Shown one piece after another: positions 16,983 through 26,744 of a DNA stretch of 64,000 nt. The notes under the pieces were generated by a model. It was given only the letters and a program-made list of their open reading frames with translations. It ran no database searches and was not told the DNA's origin. A program made the translations under genes and the position numbers. Source of the DNA: Blastopirellula sediminis (GTDB lineage Bacteria; Planctomycetota; Planctomycetia; Pirellulales; Pirellulaceae); the NCBI RefSeq assembly GCF_020966755.1, contig NZ_JAJKFT010000010.1:2506720-2570719 (forward strand), in the 5' to 3' direction. The first letter of the stretch is position 1; each line of letters starts with the position of its first letter.

Positions 16983-18512
16983 TTAGTTACCGCCGGCGGA
17001 AGGTTGCGATAGTTTCTCCAGCGCCTCGCCCACGGTGAAGCTCGCCGGTTTTTGACGCGGCGGATAGGCGACGAAGGTTTCCATCAGGTTGCCGACGATC
17101 GCTTGCGAGGGGACAAGGACGAAGGCGCGGCGATACCACCAATCTTCGTAGCCCATCCCGTCTTGGCCCTTCTCAAACGGATCGACCTTCAAGTCGAAGA
17201 TGATCGGCGCGCGGAGGGTGGTGAAGGGGTGCCGCCAAACTTCGATGCCGGTCGCTTCCTGGATCATGAAGTGAACTTTCCAGCGATCGTAACGCAAAGC
17301 GAGCAGGTCGCCGTCGTCCGAGAAGTAGAAGAATTCTTTGCGAGCCGATGGAGCTTTACCGGCCAGATAGTCGCTTTGGTTGTAACCGTCGAGATGGACC
17401 TTGTAGGTCATGTCGCCGGCCTTGTGACCTTTGAGCAACTTCTCTTTGATGTCGGCGTCGCCGGCAGCGGCGGCGAGCGTGGGGAACCAGTCTTCCGCCG
17501 AGAAGGTGTCGGTGAGCAGAGTGCCCGGCTCGACGACGCCTGGCCAGCGGATCAAAGCCGGCACGCGCCATCCGCCGTCCCAGTTGGTGTTCTTTTCGCT
17601 GCGGAAGGGAGTCATCCCGCCATCCGGCCACAAGCAGGTCATCGGGCCGTTGTCTGTCGTGTAGACGACGATCGTGTTCTCGGTCAGGCCGGCCTTGTCG
17701 ACATAGTCGAGCAGCTTGCCGATGATCGCGTCATGGTAGACCATCCCGTCGGCGTAGAAGCCGAGACCGGTCTTGCCCATGTCTTCCGGTTTGACGTGGG
17801 TGAAGTTGTGCATGTGGGTCGTATTGAACCAGACGAAGAACGGCTTGTCGGCCTTCTTCGCGCGATCGATGAAATCGGTCGTCGCGGCGAGGACTTCTTC
17901 GTCAATCGTTTCCATCCGTTTCATGGTGAGCGGGCCGGTATCTTCGATCTTGCCGTCGGCCGACGACTTGATCACGCCGCGCGGACCGAACTTCTTTTTG
18001 AATTCAGGATTCTTGGGGTAGTCGGGGTTTTCCGGCTCTTCTTCGGCGTTCAGGTGATAGAGGTTGCCGAGGAACTCGTCGAAGCCATGGTTGGTCGGCA
18101 GGAATTCGTCCTTGTCTCCCAAGTGATTCTTCCCGAACTGGCCAGTGACGTAACCCATCGGCTTCAAGATTTCGGCAAGGGTCGGATCTTCTTTTTGCAG
18201 ACCGAGATCGGCGCCCGGCAGACCTACTTTCGAGAGCCCAGTGCGGAACGGCATCTGGCCGGTAATAAAGGCCGACCGTCCCGCGGTGCAGCTTTGCTGG
18301 GCGTAGTAGGACATGAACTTGCCCCCTTCTTTCGCCAAGCGATCGATGTTCGGGGTCGAGTAGCCCATCATCCCTTGATGATAGGTGCTGATGTTCCACA
18401 TGCCGATGTCATCCCCCATGATGAACAGGATGTTCGGCTTGTCTGCGGCCAGTGCGGTTGCCGACCAAAGCAACGCGACGCAGAGAGACAAAAAGCGAAT
18501 ACGCCGGGTCAT
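16983..18512 (-). CDS. Secreted arylsulfatase
   Basis: 509 residues with a signal peptide (1-22, ATALAA). Sulfatase fold: the metal-binding DD at 34-35 (NILFIMGDDIG) and the C-T-A-G-R active-site motif (Cys75) that FGE converts to formylglycine. Also present are GQFGKNHLGD with a catalytic Lys/His, HMHNFTHV and VYTTDNGPM. The sulfated substrate cannot be inferred; sulfatases in this phylum mostly act on algal polysaccharides or sulfolipids, but this member resembles the arylsulfatase A-type group. A second sulfatase lies divergently 816 nt away. Confidence 0.9.
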   Translation of the reverse strand: MTRRIRFLSLCVALLWSATALAADKPNILFIMGDDIGMWNISTYHQGMMGYSTPNIDRLAKEGGKFMSYYAQQSCTAGRSAFITGQMPFRTGLSKVGLPGADLGLQKEDPTLAEILKPMGYVTGQFGKNHLGDKDEFLPTNHGFDEFLGNLYHLNAEEEPENPDYPKNPEFKKKFGPRGVIKSSADGKIEDTGPLTMKRMETIDEEVLAATTDFIDRAKKADKPFFVWFNTTHMHNFTHVKPEDMGKTGLGFYADGMVYHDAIIGKLLDYVDKAGLTENTIVVYTTDNGPMTCLWPDGGMTPFRSEKNTNWDGGWRVPALIRWPGVVEPGTLLTDTFSAEDWFPTLAAAAGDADIKEKLLKGHKAGDMTYKVHLDGYNQSDYLAGKAPSARKEFFYFSDDGDLLALRYDRWKVHFMIQEATGIEVWRHPFTTLRAPIIFDLKVDPFEKGQDGMGYEDWWYRRAFVLVPSQAIVGNLMETFVAYPPRQKPASFTVGEALEKLSQPSAGGN

Positions 18513-19328
18513 GAATTTCTCCCCAGGTGAAGGCGGCCAGGTTGTGCGATGAGCGATACGGGGCTCGAGCGCTCGACGATATTTTACGATTAGGTAAACG
18601 GCGAAGGCGACGAGAAAACGGAGATTTTCATGGACATTTCAAGGAATGTTCTACGTGGATGAATTGCATGGTTACGAACGTTCATGCATGGCGGATTCAG
18701 ACCGACAGTCTGTAGCGAAATGGAAACGCCTGGCCGAAAAAAAAACACGGGAAGTGCCGAAAATGCTGGGATTTTTCTATTCATCGCCGGTTGCTGATTC
18801 GTTGCTGTGCCAGGACGGGCCACTGCGATATCAGCGGTATGAGTTCTATATGAAGGGCGCCCGAATCTCGTAATGGATTGATGTCAGGTTAAATCATGGT
18901 ATGGGTAGCGACGGAAATGCGTCTGCAAGGAACGTGTGCTTTCTGTTCCACCAGCGCACGTTGCACGCAATTCTGTTGACGCCCCGCTGATCCAAGCGAA
19001 CCTAGTCCAGGTCGCAGGCATGAGATTGCGTTCACTGAAACCGTTCGACCATCCCGTTCACCACTGCTCGCTCGCTGGAAACAACCAACGATGACTCGCC
19101 GCAGCGTCGTTGGGGTGGATGCGTGATGTTTTTCTGGCTGGGTGACGTTTGGCGTGGTCGGCGGCCGCATTTCCCTCGCTTGCGCTTTCGGGCTACGAAG
19201 GAGAGGACATTGCTGTGGCCTGGCGTTCTATTCTTCCGCCAGAAAAGGGGTGAAATTTGACCGGTTCGGTTCCGTCAGGCACAATCGAAACTTCACCCAC
19301 CCGCTTGCCCTCGCTTTGGACTTGCCTC
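18513..19328. other. Long intergenic region between two sulfatases
   Basis: 816 nt separating two divergent sulfatase genes. It would hold both promoters. No convincing ORF: the frames present (up to 93 codons) lack ribosome sites or family features. A degenerate half-copy of repeat family B lies at 19161-19196. Otherwise nothing recognised. Confidence 0.5.
19161..19196. repeat. Relic of repeat family B
   Basis: One degenerate arm, readable as GGCCGCATTTCCCTCGCTTG followed by CGCTTTCGGGCTA, aligning with the right arm of the complete family B elements with a few substitutions and indels. No partner arm was found nearby. Confidence 0.55.
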
Positions 19329-20762
19329 ATGTCGAATTCCCTTTCGCGCCTGCTGGCGTTTTTGCTGCTCGTCTCTTTTCTGGCCGCTCCCAGCTTCGCC
19401 CAAGAGCCGGCTCTGAAGCCGAACTTTGTGGTCATTAATATCGACGACCTGGGCTACGCCGATATCGAGCCGTTTGGATCGGAGATCAATCGGACGCCGA
19501 ATTTGAACGCGATGGCGGACGAGGGGATGAAGCTGACCTGCTTTTATGCGGCGCCGGTTTGTTCGCCGTCGCGAGCGGCGCTGATGACCGGGTCCTATCC
19601 GAAACGAAGTCTGACGATTCCGCACGTCCTCTTTCCGGCGAACGCTGAAGGGCTGAACCCCAACGAAGTGACGATCGCTGAGCTGATGAAAGAGCAGGGG
19701 TACGCGACCGGGATCATCGGCAAATGGCACTTGGGGGATCAGCCCGAGTTTTTGCCGACCAAGCAAGGGTTTGACTACTACTACGGCTTGCCTTACTCGA
19801 ACGACATGGGCCCGGCTGAAGATGGCGTGAAGAGCAACTACGGCGCGCCGCTGCCGAAGACGAAAGGGAAAGGTCAGCCGCCGCTGCCGCTGATGCGAAA
19901 CGAAACGGTGCTGCAGCGCGTGTTGGCGAAAGATCAGACCGAGCTGGTTACCAACTACACGCACGAAGCGATCAAGTTTATCAACGCGCACCAGGAAGAG
20001 CCGTTCTTCTTGTACCTGCCCCACTCGGCGGTTCACTTTCCCCTTTATCCCGGCGATGCGTTCCGGGGGAAGAATGAACATGGTCTCTACAACGACTGGG
20101 TGGAAGAAGTCGACTGGAGCGTCGGTCAGGTTTTGAAGACGTTGAAGGACCTCGGTCTCGACGAACGGACGCTGGTGATCTTCACTTCGGACAACGGCGG
20201 ACAGACGCGGTTCGGCGCGATCAACAAGCCGCTGCGAGCCGGCAAAGGGACGACCTATGAAGGTGGGATGCGCGTCCCGACGATCGTTCGCTGGCCCGGC
20301 AAGGTTCCGGCCGGATCAAGCAGCGACGAAGTGGTCGGCATGATCGACGTACTCCCGACGCTAGTTCGCTTGGCCGGCGGCAAAGCTCCTGCGGATCGCA
20401 AGATTGACGGCGGCGACATCGGCGCGATCCTGGCCGGGGACAAAGATGCGAAGAGCCCGCACGACGTCTTCTATTTCTACCGCGGCTTCGACCTGGAAGC
20501 GGTCCGGAGCGGTCCGTGGAAGCTGCGTCTGAAAGAGGGTGAGCTCTACAACCTGAAGGAAGATATCAGCGAAGCGAAGAACGTCGCCGCCGATCATGCC
20601 GACGTCGTCGAACGTTTGCAAAAAATCGCCGCCGAAATGGAGAGCGATCTCGGCGTGAAGAAAATTGGCCCCGGCTGCCGCCCGCTGGGGATGGCGAAGA
20701 ATCCGGAACCGTTGATCGGGTATGACGGAACGGTTCGCGAGGGATTCGTGCCGCAGAAGTAG
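19329..20762 (+). CDS. Secreted sulfatase
   Basis: 477 residues starting at MSNSLSRLL, whose signal peptide (1-24) ends SFAQ; an in-frame upstream extension is unlikely. The active-site motif is C78-S-P-S-R (VCSPSRAALMTGSYPKR), metal-binding DD at 39-40 (VINIDDLGYAD), then GIIGKWHLGD, PHSAVHFPL and FTSDNGGQTRFG. It is of the common planctomycete sulfatase type, distinct from the neighbour with CTAGR. Maturation needs a formylglycine-generating enzyme encoded elsewhere. Confidence 0.92.
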   Translation: MSNSLSRLLAFLLLVSFLAAPSFAQEPALKPNFVVINIDDLGYADIEPFGSEINRTPNLNAMADEGMKLTCFYAAPVCSPSRAALMTGSYPKRSLTIPHVLFPANAEGLNPNEVTIAELMKEQGYATGIIGKWHLGDQPEFLPTKQGFDYYYGLPYSNDMGPAEDGVKSNYGAPLPKTKGKGQPPLPLMRNETVLQRVLAKDQTELVTNYTHEAIKFINAHQEEPFFLYLPHSAVHFPLYPGDAFRGKNEHGLYNDWVEEVDWSVGQVLKTLKDLGLDERTLVIFTSDNGGQTRFGAINKPLRAGKGTTYEGGMRVPTIVRWPGKVPAGSSSDEVVGMIDVLPTLVRLAGGKAPADRKIDGGDIGAILAGDKDAKSPHDVFYFYRGFDLEAVRSGPWKLRLKEGELYNLKEDISEAKNVAADHADVVERLQKIAAEMESDLGVKKIGPGCRPLGMAKNPEPLIGYDGTVREGFVPQK

Positions 20763-20806
20763 GGTCCGCTATGCGGACCAAAATAGGGCGACCAATATCG
20801 ACCGCA

Positions 20807-20946
20807 ACACTAACCCGAGGCGCGAGCCGAGGGAATACGGTTGGAAGTTGGCGGTCGGTGGGAACGACGGTTTACGATTCGAGGCGAACGCTCACATCGT
20901 TTAGTAGGGCACACGCATTCCCTCGGCTCGCGCCTCGGGCTAGTGT
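20807..20946. repeat. Inverted-repeat element, family B, copy 2
   Basis: 140 bp with arms 20807-20840 (ACACTAACCCGAGGCGCGAG start) and 20913-20946. It sits between the ends of two convergent genes, nearly touching the stop at 20956. The interior differs from copies 1 and 3 apart from short patches. Confidence 0.88.
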
Positions 20947-20955
20947 GCTATCGTC

Positions 20956-23298
20956 TCACCTCTCCGACGTATCGACCTTCGCCCAGAACGGGTGTTGGCG
21001 ATCGGCGCGGGTGCGGACGTCTTCCAGCATCACTTCGGCCGTCGGCTTTAGCTCGCGGTCGAAGCTGCGGCGGTCGATGGTGACGGTGGCCCGTTTGCTG
21101 AAGTCGACCATCTCGGGCGTGAAGTAGACGGTGGCGCCGCCCGACTTCGATTGGACCGAGACGCCGTTGGTGGCGAGGATCTTCGCTTCGACGTCGGTCG
21201 TGGTCGCTTTTGGCTGCGGCCACTCGGCCGGCAAAACTTGGCCGCGTGCCGGCAGGTCGCGGATTTCGACCCAATAGAAGAAGTTGTCCCAGGGACGCAT
21301 CGTCGAAAGCTCAAACTCTTTCGGCGTAAAGTTCCGAACGTGGAGATCCATCCAGTTGAACATCTCCTGGATCTCTTCCTGGAAGTGTTCATGGCCGCGA
21401 CCGAGGTACTCGACCACGGTGACGTCCATGTTGTTCTTTTGTAGGTAGCGATCCCAGTCGCGGGCGTTCTTTTCCAATTTGTTGCCGTCGTACTGCCCAT
21501 GGACGAAGTACATCGGCACATACCGGGCGTTTTCCCAGTATCGAGAAACGTACTTGTCGGCGGTCGCGACGATCGGCAAGACGCCAGCCCAGAGATCCGG
21601 ATGGGCCAGGCCAATGTCCCAAGCGGCGTCGCCCCCCATCGAGTGACCGGTCAAATAGACTCGATCGGTATCGATCGAGAACTGACGCATCGCGCCGCGA
21701 AGCGCATAGAGGACGGCCGCGTGCTCTTGGGCCGAGTATTGATAGTTGAACTGATGTTCTTCGCGCCAGACCGGGGCGATCACGATGTAGCCATGACGAG
21801 TCGCCTGGCCCATGCGCATGCCGAACTCTTTGTTGTAAGAGCCGGCCCACCAGTCGATCTGCTGCTCCGGCGTAGAGCCGCCATTGAGAGTGACGATAGT
21901 CGGATAGCGGCGATACGGATCGTAGTCAGGCGGAAGCTGAACGTAGTACTGAATGTCTTTGTAGCCAGGAATGCCAGGGGTGGTCATCAGCGTGTAGCCA
22001 GGGATTTCCGACTTGCTGAACGCTTCGGCGTCGCTGAGCGGCGGCTTCATGTTGAGGATGATTTTGGCCAGGTATTCCGGCGTACCGGCTTCCTGCGATT
22101 CGAGTTGCTTGAGGATGCCGGCTTTGTCGACTTCGACTCGGTTGGAGACGTACTGCTGAACCAGGCTGCGAACTTCATAGGCGCTAATGGCGACCGCCAG
22201 ATTTTGCGTGCCGTTATTGGCGCCCAGGATCCAACCGCTGATCGCCAGCGCCAGTTTTTCTTCGGCCAGCAGCGAGGCGTCATCCGATAGACGAATGAAG
22301 TCGGTCATCCGGTTGATGGTGTTGATCGACAAATCGCTTTTGATCTCGGCGACGGCGGCGTCAACTTTCGGCTTGAGGGCCGGATCGTTGAACTCGGCGT
22401 TGAACTTGTCGAGCAGGCCGACGACATTGGCGCGACGCTGCGAGATCGAGTCGTACTCGGTCAGCATCTGACGCACCTTGAGGAGCGTTTCGCCGGCGAC
22501 TCCTTCGTCCGGAAACCGCGAGAGCATTTGATAGGCGAGGGTGTGTTGACCGGACGACTGACGAAGTTCGATTTCGCGAATCAGGTTTTGCGAGGCGAGT
22601 TGTCGCAGTCCGCTGATCTGCTTTTTCAGATCGGAGAGTTGAGGGAAATCGCGAATCACCTCGGCCAGCTCGAGCGCGGCGTCCTGATAACGTTCGGCTT
22701 GCAAGTAAAGGCGGACGATCTTCAGGCGTTGGTCGGCGTCTTTCGAGTCGAGTTGCTGGCGGAGGATCTTGCTGAGCGTTTCGCGGGGAATGCTGCTCGT
22801 CCGCATCCGCATATCCCAGATGTAGGTATGCTCGGCTTGCAGTCCTTCCACCTTCGTATAGCGCGGGGTGATTTCGGTGATCCCTTGGATGACGTCGATC
22901 TTGCCGCGCGCGGTATCCATCGTGTAGATGCGGCGTCCCCATTGATCGAACGGCGTGATCCGAATGCTGTTGCCGATGATCAGGACGCGACTTCCCGACT
23001 GCGGCAGCCGCTGCTCGATGTGGATATGCTCTTGGAGGGCCGGCGGAGAGGGTTGAACGTCTTTGACCAGGTAGCTGGGAACGTAGACGCGACGGAGGTC
23101 GTCGTCGGCGATGACGATCAGCTGCAGCGCGACTTCGCCGCCGCTGTTGTTGTTGAGGAGCCCTTCGCCGATCGAAGCGATCTTGCCGAGCTTCCCTTCA
23201 ATCGTCATCCCGTTCTTCAGCGTCAGCACATCGGCGGAGGCCGACGAAACGAAGAGCGCGGAAAGGAGCAGAGCGGTGAGCGTAAGGCGGTTAGTCAT
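20956..23298 (-). CDS. Secreted esterase-like alpha/beta hydrolase
   Basis: 780 residues with a signal peptide (1-22). The N-terminal ~60 residues resemble a small beta domain (VLTLKNGMTIEGKLGKI). The middle (about 150-380) is helical, with repeats reminiscent of TPRs. The C-terminal third is an alpha/beta hydrolase of the esterase/prolyl-oligopeptidase type: oxyanion region YPTIVTLNGG, nucleophile elbow GHSMGG (Ser553) and a likely catalytic His in YLGRGHEHFQEE. It is probably a periplasmic esterase. The substrate is unknown, and the N-terminal half could be a scaffold or binding module. Confidence 0.75.
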   Translation of the reverse strand: MTNRLTLTALLLSALFVSSASADVLTLKNGMTIEGKLGKIASIGEGLLNNNSGGEVALQLIVIADDDLRRVYVPSYLVKDVQPSPPALQEHIHIEQRLPQSGSRVLIIGNSIRITPFDQWGRRIYTMDTARGKIDVIQGITEITPRYTKVEGLQAEHTYIWDMRMRTSSIPRETLSKILRQQLDSKDADQRLKIVRLYLQAERYQDAALELAEVIRDFPQLSDLKKQISGLRQLASQNLIREIELRQSSGQHTLAYQMLSRFPDEGVAGETLLKVRQMLTEYDSISQRRANVVGLLDKFNAEFNDPALKPKVDAAVAEIKSDLSINTINRMTDFIRLSDDASLLAEEKLALAISGWILGANNGTQNLAVAISAYEVRSLVQQYVSNRVEVDKAGILKQLESQEAGTPEYLAKIILNMKPPLSDAEAFSKSEIPGYTLMTTPGIPGYKDIQYYVQLPPDYDPYRRYPTIVTLNGGSTPEQQIDWWAGSYNKEFGMRMGQATRHGYIVIAPVWREEHQFNYQYSAQEHAAVLYALRGAMRQFSIDTDRVYLTGHSMGGDAAWDIGLAHPDLWAGVLPIVATADKYVSRYWENARYVPMYFVHGQYDGNKLEKNARDWDRYLQKNNMDVTVVEYLGRGHEHFQEEIQEMFNWMDLHVRNFTPKEFELSTMRPWDNFFYWVEIRDLPARGQVLPAEWPQPKATTTDVEAKILATNGVSVQSKSGGATVYFTPEMVDFSKRATVTIDRRSFDRELKPTAEVMLEDVRTRADRQHPFWAKVDTSER

Positions 23299-23445
23299 GC
23301 GATCAATCGACGTCGAGAAAGGCGGAGAGAGGACGGAGAATTGTATCTCTCTGCGGCGCCGCAGGTAGGCGACCAGCTCTTTCCATTGTCAACGAGATGA
23401 CAAGTCGGTCAACAAAATCGCTAGAAACGGCAAAAACGGAACGCC

Positions 23446-23480
23446 AAAAGGGAGGGAGAAGCCGATTGGGCTTTCTCCCT
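23446..23480 (-). terminator. Terminator of the 104-aa gene
   Basis: Hairpin AGGGAGAA/TTCTCCCT with a short GC extension and a bulge, followed on the minus strand by a run of four T, 48 nt past the stop at 23528. Confidence 0.5.
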
Positions 23481-23527
23481 GTGAGCAATTAGGCGTTTGC
23501 GAGCCGCGGCGTTAGTTGGCCCGAGCG

Positions 23528-23842
23528 CTAGTTCGCGCTGAAGGTGATCGAAGCAGCGGCGCCTTCGCGCGAGATCGGATCGGCCATGAACCGCTGGTAG
23601 CAATCGCGGCAGAGTTGGAAGTTGCGTTCCAGGTGATTTTCGTGCAGCGTCGGATCATCCAGGCTATGAATTTTTTCGAGCGCGTCGGAGATGGTCGCCA
23701 AGTGATCGTGATCGGTGTCTTCCAGATCGTACTCGTCAAGTTGCGGTTCGATCTCGAGGAAGGCGGTCAAGCGAACGATGAAACAGGGATCGGTCGCTTT
23801 GTCAAAAACTTGCTGACAACAATGGCAAGCATATTGACTCAT
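23528..23842 (-). CDS. Small protein with paired Cys motifs
   Basis: 104 residues, no recognised family. CHCC at residues 6-9 and CRDC near 78-81 could make a four-cysteine zinc site. The middle is acidic (EYDLEDTDHDH). It lacks membrane segments and is probably a soluble cytoplasmic zinc protein. It precedes its own terminator and is encoded on the same strand as the ferredoxin, with a terminator between them. Confidence 0.7.
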   Translation of the reverse strand: MSQYACHCCQQVFDKATDPCFIVRLTAFLEIEPQLDEYDLEDTDHDHLATISDALEKIHSLDDPTLHENHLERNFQLCRDCYQRFMADPISREGAAASITFSAN

Positions 23843-23976
23843 ACAGCGTTCCCTTCATGAGGCGAGGAGGAGGGCGTTACAGCGACTTCATGTCTGCAGA
23901 TAACTTTATCGTAACGTCGCCCGCGCGCGAGGAGCAATACGAGTTGAGCGAAAAATGGACGTGGAAATACGCGCAC

Positions 23977-24008
23977 AAAAAAAGCCGCAACGCGATTGCG
24001 TTACGGCT
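23977..24008 (-). terminator. Terminator of the ferredoxin gene
   Basis: 11-bp stem with one mismatch (23983-23993 with 23998-24008), loop GATT, followed on the minus strand by seven T. Confidence 0.8.
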
Positions 24009-24056
24009 CTACTTTGGCTTGATAGCTCTACCAGCGATCGACAATTCTAAGCGATC

Positions 24057-24335
24057 TTAGTTGTCGGCCAGCGGCTCTTTCTTTTCGGTGATCGACTCGC
24101 ACTGCGGCGCCATTTCGGCGTTCAGTTCGATGAAGCCTTGCCATTCTTCCGGAACGTTGTCTTCGTGGAAGATGGCTTCGACCGGACATTCCGGCACGCA
24201 AGCTTCGCAGTCAATGCATTCTTCCGGGTGGATGTAGAGGATTTTGTCCCCTTCGTAGAAACATTCCACCGGGCAAACGACCACACAATCGGTGTACTTG
24301 CACCCAAAACAGGGTTGGCAAACTACGTGAGTCAT
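24057..24335 (-). CDS. fdxA: 7Fe ferredoxin, FdxA type
   Basis: 92 residues starting at MTHVVCQPC. Two cluster motifs: C-x2[19 protein letters not shown], then [18 protein letters not shown]. The first motif has the extra spacing and KYTDC typical of the 3Fe-4S + 4Fe-4S FdxA proteins. It is a low-potential electron carrier; the partner is not evident locally. A longer in-frame start at 24395 gives an N-terminus unlike the family. Confidence 0.9.
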   Translation of the reverse strand: MTHVVCQPCFGCKYTDCVVVCPVECFYEGDKILYIHPEECIDCEACVPECPVEAIFHEDNVPEEWQGFIELNAEMAPQCESITEKKEPLADN

Positions 24336-24470
24336 CGCGTTTCCTATTCTCCTTGCGAATGCATCGCTAAATGTTGACGGCGGCCCCGCCCGCAATTTGG
24401 AGCCAAAATCTTCTCTATTGGGGTGAATCCGCGGGGGGTATTTTCGCCGAAAGTCTCAATACAGAACAGC

Positions 24471-24497
24471 TTTACCGTAAGTTATCCCTGCTATAAT
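24471..24497 (+). promoter_or_regulatory. Possible promoter of the sigma gene
   Basis: TATAAT at 24492-24497 with a TTTACC-like -35 at 24471-24476 and a short 15-nt spacer. It lies 130 nt upstream of the GTG start at 24628, in a 292-nt gene-free gap. A hint only. Confidence 0.25.
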
Positions 24498-24627
24498 GGG
24501 CTGTCAAGATAGACTGCCGCTATCAAATATTCAGGGCAATCTTGCCTCAGGAGGGGGCTGCAAATAGAATCCGCCAGGGCGGAGTTTCTTCCGTCCGGCC
24601 GACTTTTCAAACCCTTGCGAGGCCAAA

Positions 24628-25209
24628 GTGGCCCTAACCGAAACGGATCGCAAATTGCTCGACAGCTGTCTGGCCGGTGAGCCGTGCGCTTGGGAAGCGC
24701 TCGTTGACCGGTTTGTGGGGCTCGTCGTTCACGTCGTTGATCACACGGCGCGGTGCAAAGGAGTCGAAATCACCAACGAAGATCGGGAGGATCTCGCCGC
24801 CGACGTCTTCGCTCGGCTGGTACGCAAGGACTTCCGAATCCTGCGAGATTTCCGGCGAAATTGTTCGTTGGCGACCTATCTGACGGTGATCGCTCGCCGC
24901 ATTACGATTCGTCAATTGCATCGCCGCATTCGCGAGCGTTCGCTTCATTTCGCGCTCAACGGCGAGCCGACCTCGCCGGTCACTTGGACCGTCGAACAGC
25001 GGATCGAGGATCGCGACCAGATCGAAGCTTGGCTCGAATCGCTCTCGGGTCTCGAGGCCGAGGTGGTCCGCCGCTTCCACCTGGAGGGGCTCTCCTACGA
25101 AGAGATCAGTCGACAGTTGGGCATTCCGGTCAATTCGATCGGCCCGACCCTGTCGCGTGCTCGGCTGAAGATTCGCCGCAGCAATTCGGCCGACTCGGTC
25201 TTTAAATAG
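24628..25209 (+). CDS. Sigma-70 family (ECF-like) sigma factor
   Basis: 193 residues from a GTG start. Region 2 (about 10-95: ACAWEALVDRFVGLV, EDLAADVFARLVRKDFRILRDFR, LATYLTVIARRITIRQL) and region 4 (about 140-185: LSGLEAEVVRRFHLEGLSYEEISRQLGIPVNSIGPTLSRARLKI). No C-terminal extension and no anti-sigma gene beside it. The target genes are unknown. An alternative start may exist, but the N-terminus fits the family. Confidence 0.85.
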   Translation: MALTETDRKLLDSCLAGEPCAWEALVDRFVGLVVHVVDHTARCKGVEITNEDREDLAADVFARLVRKDFRILRDFRRNCSLATYLTVIARRITIRQLHRRIRERSLHFALNGEPTSPVTWTVEQRIEDRDQIEAWLESLSGLEAEVVRRFHLEGLSYEEISRQLGIPVNSIGPTLSRARLKIRRSNSADSVFK

Positions 25210-25295
25210 CGAATTTTCGAACAGAGCGATCTTCGGCAAATGCGCAAGCCCGCCGACTGCTAGCCTAATTGTCCCGCTGCCGCTGCTGGCGCCGA

Positions 25296-26744
25296 CTATG
25301 GTTTTTCGGGGGGCGGAATCACCGTGATGGCCGGGGGCATCCAGGTCTGCTCCACGATTTCGGCGTCCGGGGTGTAGGTACGCAGCATCAGGTAGAAGTT
25401 CCCCTGCGGAGCCGGCAGCCAGTTTTTGGCCGCCGCGCCGGTGAGCGGCTCGTTCTGGATCGTAATCGTCAGCGGTTCATTCTTTTCCAACTTGCCGATC
25501 GAGCGGCTGGTGATCGAGTAACGTTCCAGCGAGTTTTCGACCAGGTTGGCGTCGGCGCTGTACATAGTGATCGACCAGTACGCTTTGGCCGGGGGCAATT
25601 TGCCGGCCGGGAATTGCAACTGGTACTTCTTGGTCCCGGTCAGTTGTTTGCCGTCGGCGTCGACGCTGGCGACCAAGAAGACGGCGTCAGCCGGATCGCT
25701 GGCCACAATACCGCCGAGCGACTGCTGCGCCGCGCGAACCAGGAATTCTCCTTTATCGCCTGCTCGTCCGAGCGAAGGCGGCGGGTATTTCCAACCGTTG
25801 GCGACGACGCAGTCAGGCGATTCAAGCAGCGTCTTTTCCAGGATCTTCTGGCCATCGACGGCGGCGCGAGCGAGTCCCGCCTGATAGGCAGGATCGAGCT
25901 TGGCGACGTTTTGGCCAGGACCGATTTTGAGCGTCGCGAACAGATCGACTAGACCTTGCTGCGATTTCGGCGGCGGATTCTCGGTCATCGCCCGATCGAT
26001 CGTTTTCCAAACGGCGAGCGGATCGTTGGCTGCATCGGGCGGCTGCCAAACGTCGCGGGTCTCGGGGATTTGCACGTTGTTCTTTCCCCAGTACGACAGC
26101 GGCGTCAGCTTGTATTGCGATTGCAATTCGCGCACGTACATCACGTCTTGCGGGTTGTAGACCAGCGTCCGTCCCATCACGAGCACCCAGGGAGTGGGCG
26201 ACTTTGGCAACGCGATGACCCCGCTCGGAAGTTCGTCAGCGAAGTCGGGGCCGACGATGGCGAAGTTGCCGGGCCCGCTGCCGTTGGTGCGCTGACCGAC
26301 CGCAGCGAAGTTGTCGGAGTTGAACGCGGCGAAATCAAACGCGTAGTAGCGATCCGCCATGTCGGGGATCGACAAGATCACCGGCTCTTTGGAGACGTCG
26401 ACCCACGCGATCGAGTAGAGCGTGTCGTTATTCGGGCTGCCGCCGTCGCGGTACTTGGCGGTCGTCAGCCGTTTGGCGTGAAAGAAATGATTGACGGCAG
26501 CGTACGAGCTTTTCCCTTTTTCATTCGTCTCGCCGACCCACTTCCAGCGAAGCTGGGCGTTGTAGTAGTACGGAAATGCGTATGTGTACGCAGCGATGCC
26601 GACGCTGCGGGCATACTCTTCTTTCCAGGCCGCCTTCGGTGCGGCGGCGGGCTTTTCCGCTTTGGGAGCCTCTTGGGCGCGAACCGGAACGCCGCTCGTG
26701 GTGACGAGCAAGACGAAGATCAGGGGTACAAGGTATCGCAACAT
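25296..26744 (-). CDS. Secreted DUF1254/DUF1214 protein
   Basis: 482 residues from MLRYLVPL with a signal peptide ending VRAQ; a TTG six codons upstream is an alternative. The DUF1254 part (about 40-180: AYTYAFPYYYNAQ, PNNDTLYSIAWVDVSKEPVILSIPDMADRYYAFDF) and the C-terminal DUF1214 part (PPAKAYWSITMYSADANLVEN, RYSITSRS) are both present in the usual order. Function of the family is not established. It is convergent with the sigma gene. Confidence 0.85.
   Translation of the reverse strand: MLRYLVPLIFVLLVTTSGVPVRAQEAPKAEKPAAAPKAAWKEEYARSVGIAAYTYAFPYYYNAQLRWKWVGETNEKGKSSYAAVNHFFHAKRLTTAKYRDGGSPNNDTLYSIAWVDVSKEPVILSIPDMADRYYAFDFAAFNSDNFAAVGQRTNGSGPGNFAIVGPDFADELPSGVIALPKSPTPWVLVMGRTLVYNPQDVMYVRELQSQYKLTPLSYWGKNNVQIPETRDVWQPPDAANDPLAVWKTIDRAMTENPPPKSQQGLVDLFATLKIGPGQNVAKLDPAYQAGLARAAVDGQKILEKTLLESPDCVVANGWKYPPPSLGRAGDKGEFLVRAAQQSLGGIVASDPADAVFLVASVDADGKQLTGTKKYQLQFPAGKLPPAKAYWSITMYSADANLVENSLERYSITSRSIGKLEKNEPLTITIQNEPLTGAAAKNWLPAPQGNFYLMLRTYTPDAEIVEQTWMPPAITVIPPPEKP

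Noticed and set aside
17052-18530. 492-codon ORF opposite the first sulfatase
   Set aside because: The sulfatase strand carries a signal peptide and active-site motifs; the opposite product has the Arg/Val/Gly pattern of antisense translation.
18646-18873. 75-codon ORF between the sulfatases
   Set aside because: No ribosome site, no family, atypical composition; could be real but cannot be supported.
18889-19170. 93-codon minus-strand ORF between the sulfatases
   Set aside because: No recognisable domain and no good start; looked for a transposase remnant and found none.
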